From: Pseudomonas weihenstephanensis
GTDB lineage: Bacteria; Pseudomonadota; Gammaproteobacteria; Pseudomonadales; Pseudomonadaceae
DNA length: 64,000 nt
NCBI RefSeq assembly: GCF_001043055.1
Contig: NZ_JYLF01000003.1
Coordinates: 62,001-126,000 of the forward strand
Reading direction: 5' to 3'
This document shows, piece after piece, positions 22,462 to 34,957 of the stretch. Each line of letters begins with the position of its first letter. Within the stretch, counting starts at the first letter, position 1. The notes beneath the pieces were generated by a model. That model saw only the letters and a program-made list of their open reading frames with translations. It searched no databases and was not told the DNA's origin. The position numbers were made by a program, and so were the translations under genes.

Positions 22462-24147
22462 TTATTCAGCTGCTTTTTTGGTAGCGGCTTCAACTTTACG
22501 CGTGATGTACCACTGCTGCGCGATGGACAGGCAGTTGTTCACAACCCAGTACAGCACCAGACCTGCCGGGAACCACAGGAAGAAGAAGGTGAAGATGATT
22601 GGCATCAGCTTCATCACCTTGGCCTGCATCGGGTCCGGCGGAGTCGGGTTCAGACGCTGCTGGATGAACATGGTTGCGCCCATGATGATCGGCAGAATGA
22701 AGAACGGGTCTTTGATCGACAGGTCGGTAATCCAGAGCATGAACGGCGCTTGGCGCATTTCAACACTTTCCAGAAGTACCCAGTACAAGGACAGGAAGAC
22801 CGGCATCTGCACCAGAATCGGCAAGCAGCCGCCCAGTGGATTGATCTTCTCTTTCTTGTACAGCTCCATCATCGCTTGCGACATTTTCTGACGGTCATCA
22901 CCGAACTGCTCTTTCAGAGCGGCCAGTTTTGGCGCCACAGCGCGCATGCGAGCCATCGATTTGTAGCTGGCAGCCGACAGCGGGAAGAAGATCCCTTTGA
23001 TCAGCATGGTCAGGAAGATGATCGACCAGCCCCAGTTACCCACGATGCTGTGGATATGTTGCAGCAGCCAGAAAATAGGCTGGGCAATGAACCACAGAAT
23101 GCCGTAGTCGACAGTCAGTTCCAGACCTGGGGATAACTCTTTGAGTACGCCCTGGCTTTTTGGTCCTGCATACAACGTGGCGCTGGTTTCAGCGGTTTTG
23201 CCCGGCTCAACGGTCAACGTTGGGCCAGTGAAACCGATGATGTAGTTGCCCTGGTTGTCTTTGCGGGTCTGAACGACGTTGTTATCGCCTTTCTGTGGGA
23301 TCCACGCGGTCACAAAGTAGTGTTGCAACCAGGCAACCCAGCCACCTTGAACGGTTTCTTTCAGTTGGCCTTTGTCGATATCTTTCATCGACACTTTTTT
23401 GTACGGCTCTGCACTTGTCCACAGGGCGGCGCCCAGGTAAGTCGCAGTACCGGTGGCGGTGCTGGAAGAAGGATCGGAGCTGGCATCACGTTTCAATTGC
23501 GCGAACAGGTTGCCGTTCCACGGCTTGCCGCTCTCGTTATCAATCAAATAAGTGACTTGTACATCGTAAAGGCCACGCTTGAGCGTGAAGCGCTTGATGT
23601 AATTGACGCCGTTTTCGCTGAATTTGAGATCAACAACCATTTGATCCTGGCCTGGAGCCAGTTCATAAGTCTTTTTCTCAGCGCTGAAAACAGGGCGACC
23701 CGACGAACGAGCATCCGGACCGTCTACGCCGGTCAGGCCACTTTGTGCCAAATAGGTGCGTTCGTTGCCGTTATCAAACAACTGAAACGGAACATCCGGG
23801 TGATCCTGGCGACGCGGGTAGAGCGGCAGACGCAACTGGGCGATGTCACCACCCTGTGGATCGATTGCAATATCCAGAACGTCGGTTTTTACATGAATCA
23901 GGTCTTTGCTGGCAGCAACCGGTGTTTCGGTCACGGTGCTGGTATCAGCAGAGGCGCTAGGGACATCAGCACTGTTGGAAGCGTTGTTACCTGGAACCGT
24001 GTCGGGCAAAGCCGGCGCGGTCGTACTGCTGGCGGCAACATTCTGAGTCGGCAGAGCAGCTTGACCGTAGTCCTGGTTCCATTTGAGAACCATAACGTAG
24101 GACACGACTGCCAGGGCGACGATCAGGATCGTGCGTTTAATATCCAT
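22462..24147 (-). CDS. yidC: Membrane protein insertase YidC
   Basis: A 561-residue inner-membrane insertase. The N-terminal membrane helix ([20 protein letters not shown]) is followed by a long Gram-negative periplasmic beta domain to about residue 350, then five membrane helices with the conserved cytoplasmic region ([20 protein letters not shown]) after the second. It inserts subunits such as AtpE and AtpB with or without SecYEG. It lies 2 bases after yidD. Confidence 0.97.
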   Translation of the reverse strand: MDIKRTILIVALAVVSYVMVLKWNQDYGQAALPTQNVAASSTTAPALPDTVPGNNASNSADVPSASADTSTVTETPVAASKDLIHVKTDVLDIAIDPQGGDIAQLRLPLYPRRQDHPDVPFQLFDNGNERTYLAQSGLTGVDGPDARSSGRPVFSAEKKTYELAPGQDQMVVDLKFSENGVNYIKRFTLKRGLYDVQVTYLIDNESGKPWNGNLFAQLKRDASSDPSSSTATGTATYLGAALWTSAEPYKKVSMKDIDKGQLKETVQGGWVAWLQHYFVTAWIPQKGDNNVVQTRKDNQGNYIIGFTGPTLTVEPGKTAETSATLYAGPKSQGVLKELSPGLELTVDYGILWFIAQPIFWLLQHIHSIVGNWGWSIIFLTMLIKGIFFPLSAASYKSMARMRAVAPKLAALKEQFGDDRQKMSQAMMELYKKEKINPLGGCLPILVQMPVFLSLYWVLLESVEMRQAPFMLWITDLSIKDPFFILPIIMGATMFIQQRLNPTPPDPMQAKVMKLMPIIFTFFFLWFPAGLVLYWVVNNCLSIAQQWYITRKVEAATKKAAE

Positions 24148-24149
24148 GA

Positions 24150-24395
24150 TTACTCGGCCATCGAAGAAGAACGGGAGGTAGGGATAGGTGGAACCGGGTC
24201 ATAACCACCGGGATTCCACGGGTGACAGCGACCTAAACGACGAAAGGTCAGCCAGCCGCCGCGAAGAACGCCATGATTTTCGATGGCTTCCAACGCGTAG
24301 CAGGAACAACTGGGGTAGAAACGGCAGTGGCTGGCCATCAAAGGACTAATGGCATAGCGATAAAACTGGATCGGAACGAGTGCCAGTTTACGCAT
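24150..24395 (-). CDS. yidD: Membrane protein insertion efficiency factor YidD
   Basis: An 81-residue protein with the family signature of closely spaced cysteines, [14 protein letters not shown], and the C-terminal [12 protein letters not shown] motif. It overlaps the 3' end of rnpA by 8 bases, so translation is coupled. It is a small peripheral inner-membrane protein that aids YidC-dependent insertion. Confidence 0.95.
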   Translation of the reverse strand: MRKLALVPIQFYRYAISPLMASHCRFYPSCSCYALEAIENHGVLRGGWLTFRRLGRCHPWNPGGYDPVPPIPTSRSSSMAE

Positions 24396-24795
24396 CAGGA
24401 CTGCCTACCCCTACAGTTTCGGTTTTAACCGCTGGAACTGGCGTGTTACGTGCCAGACGCTTCCAGAGTTTGCCGAAATGCTGAATCAATTCGGGGTTCT
24501 CTACGTCACCCAAACCTTTGCGCGCGACGATTACGATATCCCAACCAACCAGTAAATCCTGGTGGAGACGAAACGATTCACGCATCAAACGCTTAAGGCG
24601 GTTGCGCTCAACGGAGAGCTTTACGCTCTTTTTACCGATCACTAACCCCAGGCGGGGGTGATCCAGATCGTTGTTGCGCGCAAGGAGCAGGAGATTTTTC
24701 CCCGGTACCTTGCCGGTGGGGGAGTCAAAGACTGCCTTGAAATGTCGGGGAGTGAGTAACCGCTTTTCCCGACTGAAGTCCTGACTCACCACCAT
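24388..24795 (-). CDS. rnpA: Ribonuclease P protein component
   Basis: A 135-residue basic protein that binds the RNase P RNA and helps mature tRNA 5' ends. The signature region [20 protein letters not shown] is present near residue 60-80. The frame is open upstream across rpmH, but the ATG at 24795 gives the family start [16 protein letters not shown]. It lies 10 bases after the rpmH stop, the universal rpmH-rnpA pairing. Confidence 0.95.
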   Translation of the reverse strand: MVVSQDFSREKRLLTPRHFKAVFDSPTGKVPGKNLLLLARNNDLDHPRLGLVIGKKSVKLSVERNRLKRLMRESFRLHQDLLVGWDIVIVARKGLGDVENPELIQHFGKLWKRLARNTPVPAVKTETVGVGSPDA

Positions 24796-24805
24796 TGTCT
24801 GATTA

Positions 24806-24940
24806 TCAAACTGCCAGACGCGCACGGCCTTTGGCGCGGCGACGCGACAGGACGGCACGGCCGTTTTTAGTAGCCATGCGTGCACGGAAACCGTGAGTGC
24901 GGGCGCGTTTGATAGTGCTTGGTTGGAAAGTACGTTTCAT
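24806..24940 (-). CDS. rpmH: 50S ribosomal protein L34
   Basis: A 44-residue, highly basic ribosomal protein read directly from the minus strand. It starts [20 protein letters not shown], which is diagnostic, and ends GRARLAV. It is preceded by a near-consensus promoter and lies at the left border of oriC, as in most gammaproteobacteria. Confidence 0.98.
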   Translation of the reverse strand: MKRTFQPSTIKRARTHGFRARMATKNGRAVLSRRRAKGRARLAV

Positions 24941-25080
24941 GTCGTGCTACCTGGTTCGTCCACAACGGGCCGGAATGGCCCCCGTTTTAAGAGACCGGCG
25001 ATTCTAGAGAATGCAAGCCAATAGGTCAATTTCCAACCAGCCTTTCCTGGTAAATAGATGTCGAGGGTTTTACGCAAACC
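24941..25080. other. rpmH leader and left flank of oriC
   Basis: No gene is present. It contains the rpmH promoter (annotated separately) and the rpmH leader. I see no DnaA box here. It joins the AT-rich part of the origin. Confidence 0.6.
25001..25029 (-). promoter_or_regulatory. Sigma-70 promoter of rpmH
   Basis: On the minus strand, TTGACC (25024-25029), a 17-base spacer and TAGAAT (25001-25006). Both hexamers are one base from consensus or close to it. Transcription would begin near 24994 and run through rpmH-rnpA-yidD-yidC. Confidence 0.75.
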
Positions 25081-25440
25081 TTTTGCCTGCCAACTATAGA
25101 AATAAAAAAACGAAGTATTTAAAGCTCTTTTAAAGAACTTACTACTCTTATAGAGGCCACCTTCTGTGGATAACTCGCGCTAGGCCATATAAATCAAGGT
25201 GTATAGAGAATTGAAAGGTTGTCCACAAGCCGTGCTTTGCCTGTGCCACTCCTTCGGAAAAGCTGTGCATGAAAGGGCCACTTATCCACAGGCGACTTAT
25301 GCACAGCGTTTCACCCCCACTTGTGCAATGGGCTTAGGCCTGCTTATCCACAGAGCTTACGCACCGACCATTTGTCGCTTTTTTTAGGGATAAAAACCGA
25401 ATATCTCCTTATAGACAGGCAACCTACATGTGGATAAGTG
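25081..25440. other. oriC: Chromosomal replication origin oriC
   Basis: The intergenic region between rpmH and dnaA. Exact DnaA boxes lie at 25165-25173 (minus), 25282-25290 (plus), 25297-25305 (plus, TTATGCACA), 25344-25352 (plus) and 25429-25437 (minus), with a near match TTGTCCACA at 25219-25227. An AT-rich segment at about 25093-25155 is the likely DNA unwinding element, on the rpmH side. Orientation and place match the known Pseudomonas origins. The rightmost box overlaps the probable dnaA promoter. Confidence 0.93.
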
Positions 25441-25459
25441 GGCGAGTGACCGCTACAAT
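25431..25459 (+). promoter_or_regulatory. Candidate dnaA promoter overlapping a DnaA box
   Basis: A good -10 box, TACAAT, lies at 25454-25459, and a poor -35 (TGGATA, 25431-25436) lies 17 bases upstream. The -35 is embedded in the DnaA box at 25429-25437, so DnaA binding there would block it, giving the usual negative autoregulation. Inferred from sequence. Confidence 0.45.
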
Positions 25460-25503
25460 GGCGCCTGTTTTTGCCTCACCGGCTTTCAACTTAGGGGATA
25501 TCC

Positions 25504-27015
25504 GTGTCAGTGGAACTTTGGCAGCAGTGCGTAGAGCTTTTGCGCGATGAGCTGCCTGCCCAGCAATTCAACACTTGGATCCGTCCACTACAGGTCGAAG
25601 CCGAAGGCGACGAGTTGCGCGTGTATGCACCCAACCGCTTTGTCCTCGACTGGGTGAATGAGAAGTACCTGAGCCGTTTACTTGAGCTATTGAATGAGCA
25701 CAGCAATGGCATGGCGCCAGCGTTGTCCTTATTAATAGGCAGCAAACGCAGCTCGGCACCTCGTGCAGCGCCCAATGCACCGCTGGCGGCCGCCGCCTCG
25801 CAACAGGCGCCAGCGCCTGCTCCGAGTGCACCTGCCAATACCGTCAGTGCGCCAGCTCCGGCGGCTAAACAGGCTGCGCAAGCGAGCGAAGAACCGTCGC
25901 GTGCCAGCTTCGACCCGATGGCTGGCGCCAGTTCGCAACAGGCCCCGGTCCGGGCTGAGCAACGTACCGTTCAAGTCGAAGGCGCGCTCAAGCACACCAG
26001 TTACCTGAACCGCACCTTTACCTTCGAAAACTTCGTTGAGGGCAAGTCCAACCAACTGGCCCGCGCTGCGGCGTGGCAGGTGGCGGATAACCCCAAACAT
26101 GGTTACAACCCGCTGTTCCTGTATGGCGGCGTTGGCTTGGGTAAAACGCACTTGATGCATGCGGTGGGTAACCACCTGCTGAAAAAGAACCCGAATGCCA
26201 AGGTGGTTTACCTGCATTCGGAGCGTTTTGTTGCTGACATGGTTAAAGCCCTTCAGCTCAATGCGATCAACGAGTTCAAGCGCTTCTACCGTTCGGTCGA
26301 TGCCTTGCTTATCGATGACATTCAGTTCTTTGCCCGCAAGGAGCGGTCCCAGGAAGAGTTTTTCCACACCTTCAACGCCCTGCTTGAAGGCGGTCAGCAA
26401 GTGATTCTGACCAGCGACCGTTACCCTAAAGAGATCGAAGGCCTTGAAGAGCGCCTCAAATCCCGTTTCGGTTGGGGGCTGACCGTTGCCGTCGAGCCGC
26501 CAGAACTTGAAACCCGTGTCGCAATCCTGATGAAAAAGGCCGACCAGGCCAAAGTCGATTTGCCGCACGACGCTGCCTTCTTTATTGCCCAACGCATCCG
26601 TTCAAACGTGCGGGAGCTTGAAGGCGCACTCAAGCGAGTCATTGCTCACTCGCACTTCATGGGCCGCGACATCACCATTGAGTTGATTCGCGAATCCCTG
26701 AAAGACTTGCTGGCGCTGCAAGACAAACTGGTGTCTGTGGATAACATTCAGCGCACGGTCGCTGAGTACTACAAGATCAAAATTTCAGACTTGCTGTCCA
26801 AGCGCCGTTCGCGCTCGGTAGCGCGACCACGTCAGGTCGCCATGGCACTGTCCAAAGAACTGACCAACCACAGCTTGCCGGAAATCGGCGACGTGTTTGG
26901 CGGTCGTGACCACACCACGGTCTTGCACGCATGCCGCAAGATCAACGAACTCAAGGAATCCGACGCGGACATCCGCGAGGACTACAAGAACCTGCTGCGT
27001 ACACTGACCACCTGA
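25504..27015 (+). CDS. dnaA: Chromosomal replication initiator DnaA
   Basis: A 503-residue AAA+ protein. Domain I (1-80) is followed by a long Ala/Pro/Gln-rich linker (about 84-150), longer than in E. coli. Walker A is [11 protein letters not shown] at 208-218, Walker B LLIDDIQF at 268-275. Domain IV ends with the DnaA signature [15 protein letters not shown], which reads the DnaA boxes. The start is GTG at 25504, with AGGGGA upstream and no alternative ATG. A further exact DnaA box lies inside the gene (26736-26744). Confidence 0.98.
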   Translation: MSVELWQQCVELLRDELPAQQFNTWIRPLQVEAEGDELRVYAPNRFVLDWVNEKYLSRLLELLNEHSNGMAPALSLLIGSKRSSAPRAAPNAPLAAAASQQAPAPAPSAPANTVSAPAPAAKQAAQASEEPSRASFDPMAGASSQQAPVRAEQRTVQVEGALKHTSYLNRTFTFENFVEGKSNQLARAAAWQVADNPKHGYNPLFLYGGVGLGKTHLMHAVGNHLLKKNPNAKVVYLHSERFVADMVKALQLNAINEFKRFYRSVDALLIDDIQFFARKERSQEEFFHTFNALLEGGQQVILTSDRYPKEIEGLEERLKSRFGWGLTVAVEPPELETRVAILMKKADQAKVDLPHDAAFFIAQRIRSNVRELEGALKRVIAHSHFMGRDITIELIRESLKDLLALQDKLVSVDNIQRTVAEYYKIKISDLLSKRRSRSVARPRQVAMALSKELTNHSLPEIGDVFGGRDHTTVLHACRKINELKESDADIREDYKNLLRTLTT

Positions 27016-27053
27016 TGACACCAGCGCAGCTTATTAAGGCAAGGGACTAGACC

Positions 27054-28157
27054 ATGCATTTCACCATTCAACGCGAAGCCCTGTTGAAACCCCTGCAACT
27101 GGTCGCAGGCGTCGTTGAACGCCGCCAGACCTTGCCGGTATTGTCCAACGTGCTGTTGGTTGTCGAAGGCCAGCAATTGTCGCTGACCGGTACCGACCTT
27201 GAAGTCGAACTGGTCGGCCGTGTTCAGCTAGAAGACATCGCCGAGCCTGGCGAAATCACCGTACCTGCGCGCAAGCTGATGGATATCTGCAAAAGCCTGC
27301 CGAACGATGCGCTGATCGATATCAAGCTGGACGATCAAAAGCTGGTTGTTAAAGCCGGTCGTAGCCGATTCACCCTGTCTACGTTGCCCGCCAACGATTT
27401 CCCGACGGTTGAAGAAGGCCCGGGCTCGCTAACCTGCAACTTGCAGCAAAGCAAACTTCGCCGCCTGATCGAGCGCACCAGCTTCGCAATGGCGCAGCAG
27501 GATGTGCGTTATTACCTCAACGGCATGCTCCTGGAAGTGTCCGCCGGCATCATCCGCGCTGTTGCCACCGACGGTCACCGTCTGGCGATGTGCTCGATGA
27601 AAGCCGATATTGGCCAGCCAGACCGCCATCAGGTCATCGTGCCGCGTAAGGGCATCCTTGAGTTGGCACGCCTGCTGACCGAGCCGGACGGTGAAGTCAG
27701 CATCGTATTGGGCGCGCACCACATCCGTGCCACCACGGGCGAGTTCACGTTCACCTCCAAGCTGGTAGACGGCAAGTTCCCGGACTACGAGCGCGTGCTC
27801 CCTAAAGGTGGTGACAAAACCGTGATCGGTGATCGTCAGGCGTTGCGCGAAGCCTTTAGCCGTACGGCGATCCTGTCCAACGAAAAGTACCGCGGTATTC
27901 GCCTGCAACTGGCTAATGGTCAATTGAAAATCCAGGCCAACAACCCGGAACAGGAAGAAGCGGAAGAAGAAGTGGGCGTTGACTACAACGGTGGCTCGCT
28001 CGAAATCGGCTTCAACGTGAGCTACCTGCTGGACGTGCTGGGCGTGATGACCACTGAACAAGTGCGTCTGATCCTTTCCGACTCTAACAGCAGTGCACTG
28101 GTGCAAGAGTCGGACAACGACGACTCGGCCTACGTTGTTATGCCGATGCGCCTGTAA
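27054..28157 (+). CDS. dnaN: DNA polymerase III beta subunit (sliding clamp)
   Basis: A 367-residue clamp of normal length, beginning MHFTIQREALLKPLQLVAGV and ending YVVMPMRL, the conserved C-terminus. Three repeated clamp domains are expected. It lies 38 bases after dnaA and 21 before recF; an exact TTATGCACA box (28159-28167) sits in the dnaN-recF gap. Confidence 0.98.
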   Translation: MHFTIQREALLKPLQLVAGVVERRQTLPVLSNVLLVVEGQQLSLTGTDLEVELVGRVQLEDIAEPGEITVPARKLMDICKSLPNDALIDIKLDDQKLVVKAGRSRFTLSTLPANDFPTVEEGPGSLTCNLQQSKLRRLIERTSFAMAQQDVRYYLNGMLLEVSAGIIRAVATDGHRLAMCSMKADIGQPDRHQVIVPRKGILELARLLTEPDGEVSIVLGAHHIRATTGEFTFTSKLVDGKFPDYERVLPKGGDKTVIGDRQALREAFSRTAILSNEKYRGIRLQLANGQLKIQANNPEQEEAEEEVGVDYNGGSLEIGFNVSYLLDVLGVMTTEQVRLILSDSNSSALVQESDNDDSAYVVMPMRL

Positions 28158-28178
28158 CTTATGCACAGCCTGCGCTAG

Positions 28179-31705
<3,527 letters not shown>

Positions 31706-31724
31706 TGCGGGTGTAATGCGCAAT

Positions 31725-31755
31725 AAAAAGGCCAACGCTCAGCGTTGGCCTTTTT
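31725..31755. terminator. Bidirectional terminator between gyrB and the autotransporter genes
   Basis: A perfect 14-bp stem, AAAAAGGCCAACGC and GCGTTGGCCTTTTT, with a TCA loop and T-runs on both sides. It lies 19 bases past the gyrB stop and 24 bases before the convergent autotransporter stop. Confidence 0.92.
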
Positions 31756-31778
31756 TTATGCGCGATCGATACAGGCGA

Positions 31779-34700
31779 TCAGAACTGCCAGCTCAGATTC
31801 AAACCCATGCCATGCGCCTTTTCTTTGTTGCTTAATTGCCCGTTGTAATCCAGCTCCAGGCGCGTAGCTTTACCCAGTGCCATGCCCACTCGAGCGCCCA
31901 CCACGGCTGCATCGCGTGCCAATGAAACGCTTTGCACGCTAAACGCGGTACTGCCCGCCACGAAGCTCAAATCCTGATCCGAATGCACGGCGTTCAGGTT
32001 GTGCTGCCACCCTAAACTCCCCGCCACGTCCAGCTGTTGATCACAGCCTAATGTGAGGGTTTTTGCGGCCCGTAAGCCCAAGGTCGAGAGCACCGCTTCG
32101 CGATTATCACGACGACCTTGCAGAGCCGCTGCCCCACCCTTTTCATGGAAGCTGTCGCTGCCCACATGCACGTACGTCAGGTTGGCGAAGGGTTCCAGCG
32201 CCAGTGTGTGCATCTCGACGCGATAGGCGGCTTCGGTAAACACTTGCGCGGTTTGGGCGTCGCGTTTGGTTTTCTGTTTGGCGTCGATGTCGGCGAATTG
32301 CACCTCGCGTTTTACATCGATGCGGTTCCAGCTGTAAGAACCCCCAACGCTCAAGCGCAGCGCGTCAATTTCATGCCCCAGATATGCACCCAGGTGATAG
32401 CTGTCGGTGGAGGCTGTTGAATGCGTGCCGTCCCCCATGTTCAGGCCGCTGTGGCTATAACCGGTGAACACACCCAGGCGTGTCGCATCGCTTATTAAAC
32501 CGTCCGCGCCCACCAACATCCCGCCCAAAGAGGTGGTGTAGTTGGCGTTGGCTGAACCTGAGTTGGTTTTACCCCACGCACCGAGGGCTTTGACCCACAC
32601 GTTGTTTTGCCCTGCTACTTCTGGGCTGGCGCTGTATAAGTCGTGCTGGCGAAGACGATCACCCACGGCATCGCGAAGGTGACGGGTGTCGTTGATCAAT
32701 TGCGTAGCAATCGCGGGATGTATTTCACCGCTTAATTGCTGATAGGCCTGACGCGCACGGGCCACCGAAGGTGACAGCAAAACGCCTTCGTAGACGGCGT
32801 TGCCTGCGTTTAAGCCTTCAGCCGCTTGTGCCACGGCGCGTTGATTGGCGGTCAACGCGACGCTGGCAAAGGAGGTTGCATTGCGCTCGATACCCAACTG
32901 CACTGCCGTGGCGGAGTAATCGAGTTGCCCGCCGATAAACAGATAATTGGGCAACACGTCGCCAAATTGGCCGTCAATTCCGCCGGCCGCTTGCAGGATG
33001 TCGAAGTGTTGCCCCAACAGGCTTTGGGTTTGCTGGCGGCTTAGCAGCGCGGGGTTATTTTCCAGCGCCAGTGTCACGGTGCCGCCCTTGAGTGTGGCTT
33101 TGCCGCCCGCCACGATCCGGTCGCTTTGGGTGGGGGATAACTCCACGGCGTAGGTCGAGCCTGATTCAAACGTTATGTCGCCCGCCACGTTCAGCGTACC
33201 GATGGAATTGCCCGGTGCCACAGTGCCGCCGTGGGTCGCCGTGAGCGCCGCGACCTGACCACTGCCGCCCAGGGTGCCGCCAGCGTTCACCGTCACGGCC
33301 GAGCTGAGCGAACCATTGATGGCCAGCAGGCCCTGATTGACCGCTGTCGGGCCGCTGTAGGTGTTGGCACCCGTCAACACCAGCGTGCCGAGACCGAGTT
33401 TGGTCAGCCCGCCGTGCCCGCTAATATCGTTGCGCCATACATCACGCCCACAACTGATGTCGGTACAACGTCGTTCTGTGGGTTTACCCGCATCGATGAG
33501 GGCGCCCACGCCGGGCAAGTTCGCCACAAACTGGCCGTTGCCATAAGTCCCTTCAACCCGCAAGGGTTGTGGAATATCGGCATCGGCAATCAACATGCTC
33601 GGGCCGTCGATGGCTTTGTGCAGGTTGATCATGCCCCAGCCATACAACTCGTCGACGCCCGGCGCGCCCAGGTCAGTCGCTGTGGATTTCAGCACGCCTG
33701 CGATCTGCGCACCGGTCATGTAGGGGAAGCGCTCCATCAACACGGCCGCACTGCCCGCCACATGGGGCGCCGCCATTGAGGTGCCGCTTTTGTTGCCATA
33801 ACCGACGGTCATGTTTTCCAGCGTGGTGCCTTCAATGATTGCGCTGTAAATAGTGCTACCCGGTGCTGACACACAAAAACTCGCCGCATACCCGCAGCGG
33901 GACGAGAACTTGCTCAGGGTGTAAGGCGTTGTACTGTTGCTATCCGGGTTTTGCTGCAAGCTGGCGACGGTGATCCAGTTCGGCGCGATGTCCGGTACAA
34001 AGTGCGCCAGCCCTGCAATCGCGTCGGGGTTGTTCAGGTTGTAGTCATTGCCAGCGGCGAAAATAGTCACGATACCGCTGCGCGCAGATTCGATAGCACC
34101 GCGGTAGGCACCCCCTGCTTTGGTGTCCAGCAATGGCAGGATTTGATCGAACTGAGCTTGCGCGTCGTTCACCGTGAAATGCGGGTAAGCCGGATTGCTG
34201 CCACCGAGGTTGAATTTATCGGTGATGCCAATGCCCCAGCTGTTGTTGATGATCCGTGCTCCGCTGGCCGCCAGTGCATCCCACCCGGCCTTGTACACCG
34301 CACCGTCATTGCCGCGAATAATGCCGTCTTCGGGGCCGGGGTCGCCGTTGTCCGCCATGATGATCTGCGCGCCATACGCCACACCATGCATGGGGCCACC
34401 GTCTCTGTCACCGGCGGCAATGCCGCCGACGTGGGTGCCGTGCGAGCCCAGTTTGCCATTGGAGCCGGTGGACGGGCTGCCATCGTAAATAAACGCGTCT
34501 CCGGCTTTGACCCGAATGTAGGGGTCGGTGTATTCGCGAATCCCTGTAGTCACCACTGTGACCACTTTGTTCGGGCTACTGAATTCGGGGTGTTGGGCGT
34601 ACACCGGCTGGTCGAAGATCCCGAGTTTGACGCCTTTACCGCTGTAACCTGCCGCGTAAGCGTCTTGCGCGTTGATGGCGCCCAACCCCCAGTCGGCCTT

Positions 34701-34883
34701 GAATTCAGGGCTGCGCCAGCTGTCAGGCTGCCCGCCCCTCCCTGCTTCTATATAAGGTGCGGCTTGCGCCTGGCCTAGCAGGCTCAGGGTCGCCAGCCCC
34801 AGGCTCACTGAAAGCGCACGCTTGCTAAACGGTAGTGCGCGTTTTTCTTGCACAGGCAGACGCTGCCCACGTAGTGATTCCAT
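31779..34883 (-). CDS. Subtilase-type serine protease autotransporter (second of tandem pair)
   Basis: A 1034-residue type Va secreted protein. It has a long N-terminal signal region (MESLRGQRLP, ending AQAQAAPY near 42), then an S8 subtilisin domain with Asp91 (KLGIFDQ), His148 (GSHGTHVGG) and Ser369 (SGTSMAAPHVAG). An autotransporter-associated repeat (LGTLVLTGANTYSG) and a linker follow, and the last 270 or so residues are the beta-barrel, ending in LSWQF with the C-terminal phenylalanine needed for outer-membrane insertion. It resembles the P. fluorescens PspA/PspB and Serratia serine protease family. The ATG at 34883 has AAGGAAGG upstream. It lies 74 bases after its paralogue and runs toward gyrB. 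Confidence 0.93.
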   Translation of the reverse strand: MESLRGQRLPVQEKRALPFSKRALSVSLGLATLSLLGQAQAAPYIEAGRGGQPDSWRSPEFKADWGLGAINAQDAYAAGYSGKGVKLGIFDQPVYAQHPEFSSPNKVVTVVTTGIREYTDPYIRVKAGDAFIYDGSPSTGSNGKLGSHGTHVGGIAAGDRDGGPMHGVAYGAQIIMADNGDPGPEDGIIRGNDGAVYKAGWDALAASGARIINNSWGIGITDKFNLGGSNPAYPHFTVNDAQAQFDQILPLLDTKAGGAYRGAIESARSGIVTIFAAGNDYNLNNPDAIAGLAHFVPDIAPNWITVASLQQNPDSNSTTPYTLSKFSSRCGYAASFCVSAPGSTIYSAIIEGTTLENMTVGYGNKSGTSMAAPHVAGSAAVLMERFPYMTGAQIAGVLKSTATDLGAPGVDELYGWGMINLHKAIDGPSMLIADADIPQPLRVEGTYGNGQFVANLPGVGALIDAGKPTERRCTDISCGRDVWRNDISGHGGLTKLGLGTLVLTGANTYSGPTAVNQGLLAINGSLSSAVTVNAGGTLGGSGQVAALTATHGGTVAPGNSIGTLNVAGDITFESGSTYAVELSPTQSDRIVAGGKATLKGGTVTLALENNPALLSRQQTQSLLGQHFDILQAAGGIDGQFGDVLPNYLFIGGQLDYSATAVQLGIERNATSFASVALTANQRAVAQAAEGLNAGNAVYEGVLLSPSVARARQAYQQLSGEIHPAIATQLINDTRHLRDAVGDRLRQHDLYSASPEVAGQNNVWVKALGAWGKTNSGSANANYTTSLGGMLVGADGLISDATRLGVFTGYSHSGLNMGDGTHSTASTDSYHLGAYLGHEIDALRLSVGGSYSWNRIDVKREVQFADIDAKQKTKRDAQTAQVFTEAAYRVEMHTLALEPFANLTYVHVGSDSFHEKGGAAALQGRRDNREAVLSTLGLRAAKTLTLGCDQQLDVAGSLGWQHNLNAVHSDQDLSFVAGSTAFSVQSVSLARDAAVVGARVGMALGKATRLELDYNGQLSNKEKAHGMGLNLSWQF

Positions 34884-34957
34884 GCCGGTAACCTTCCTTG
34901 GTGGATTGCTGATTAGCCCTGCGCCTTGAGGCACAGGGAGGGATGAACGTTGGGGCA

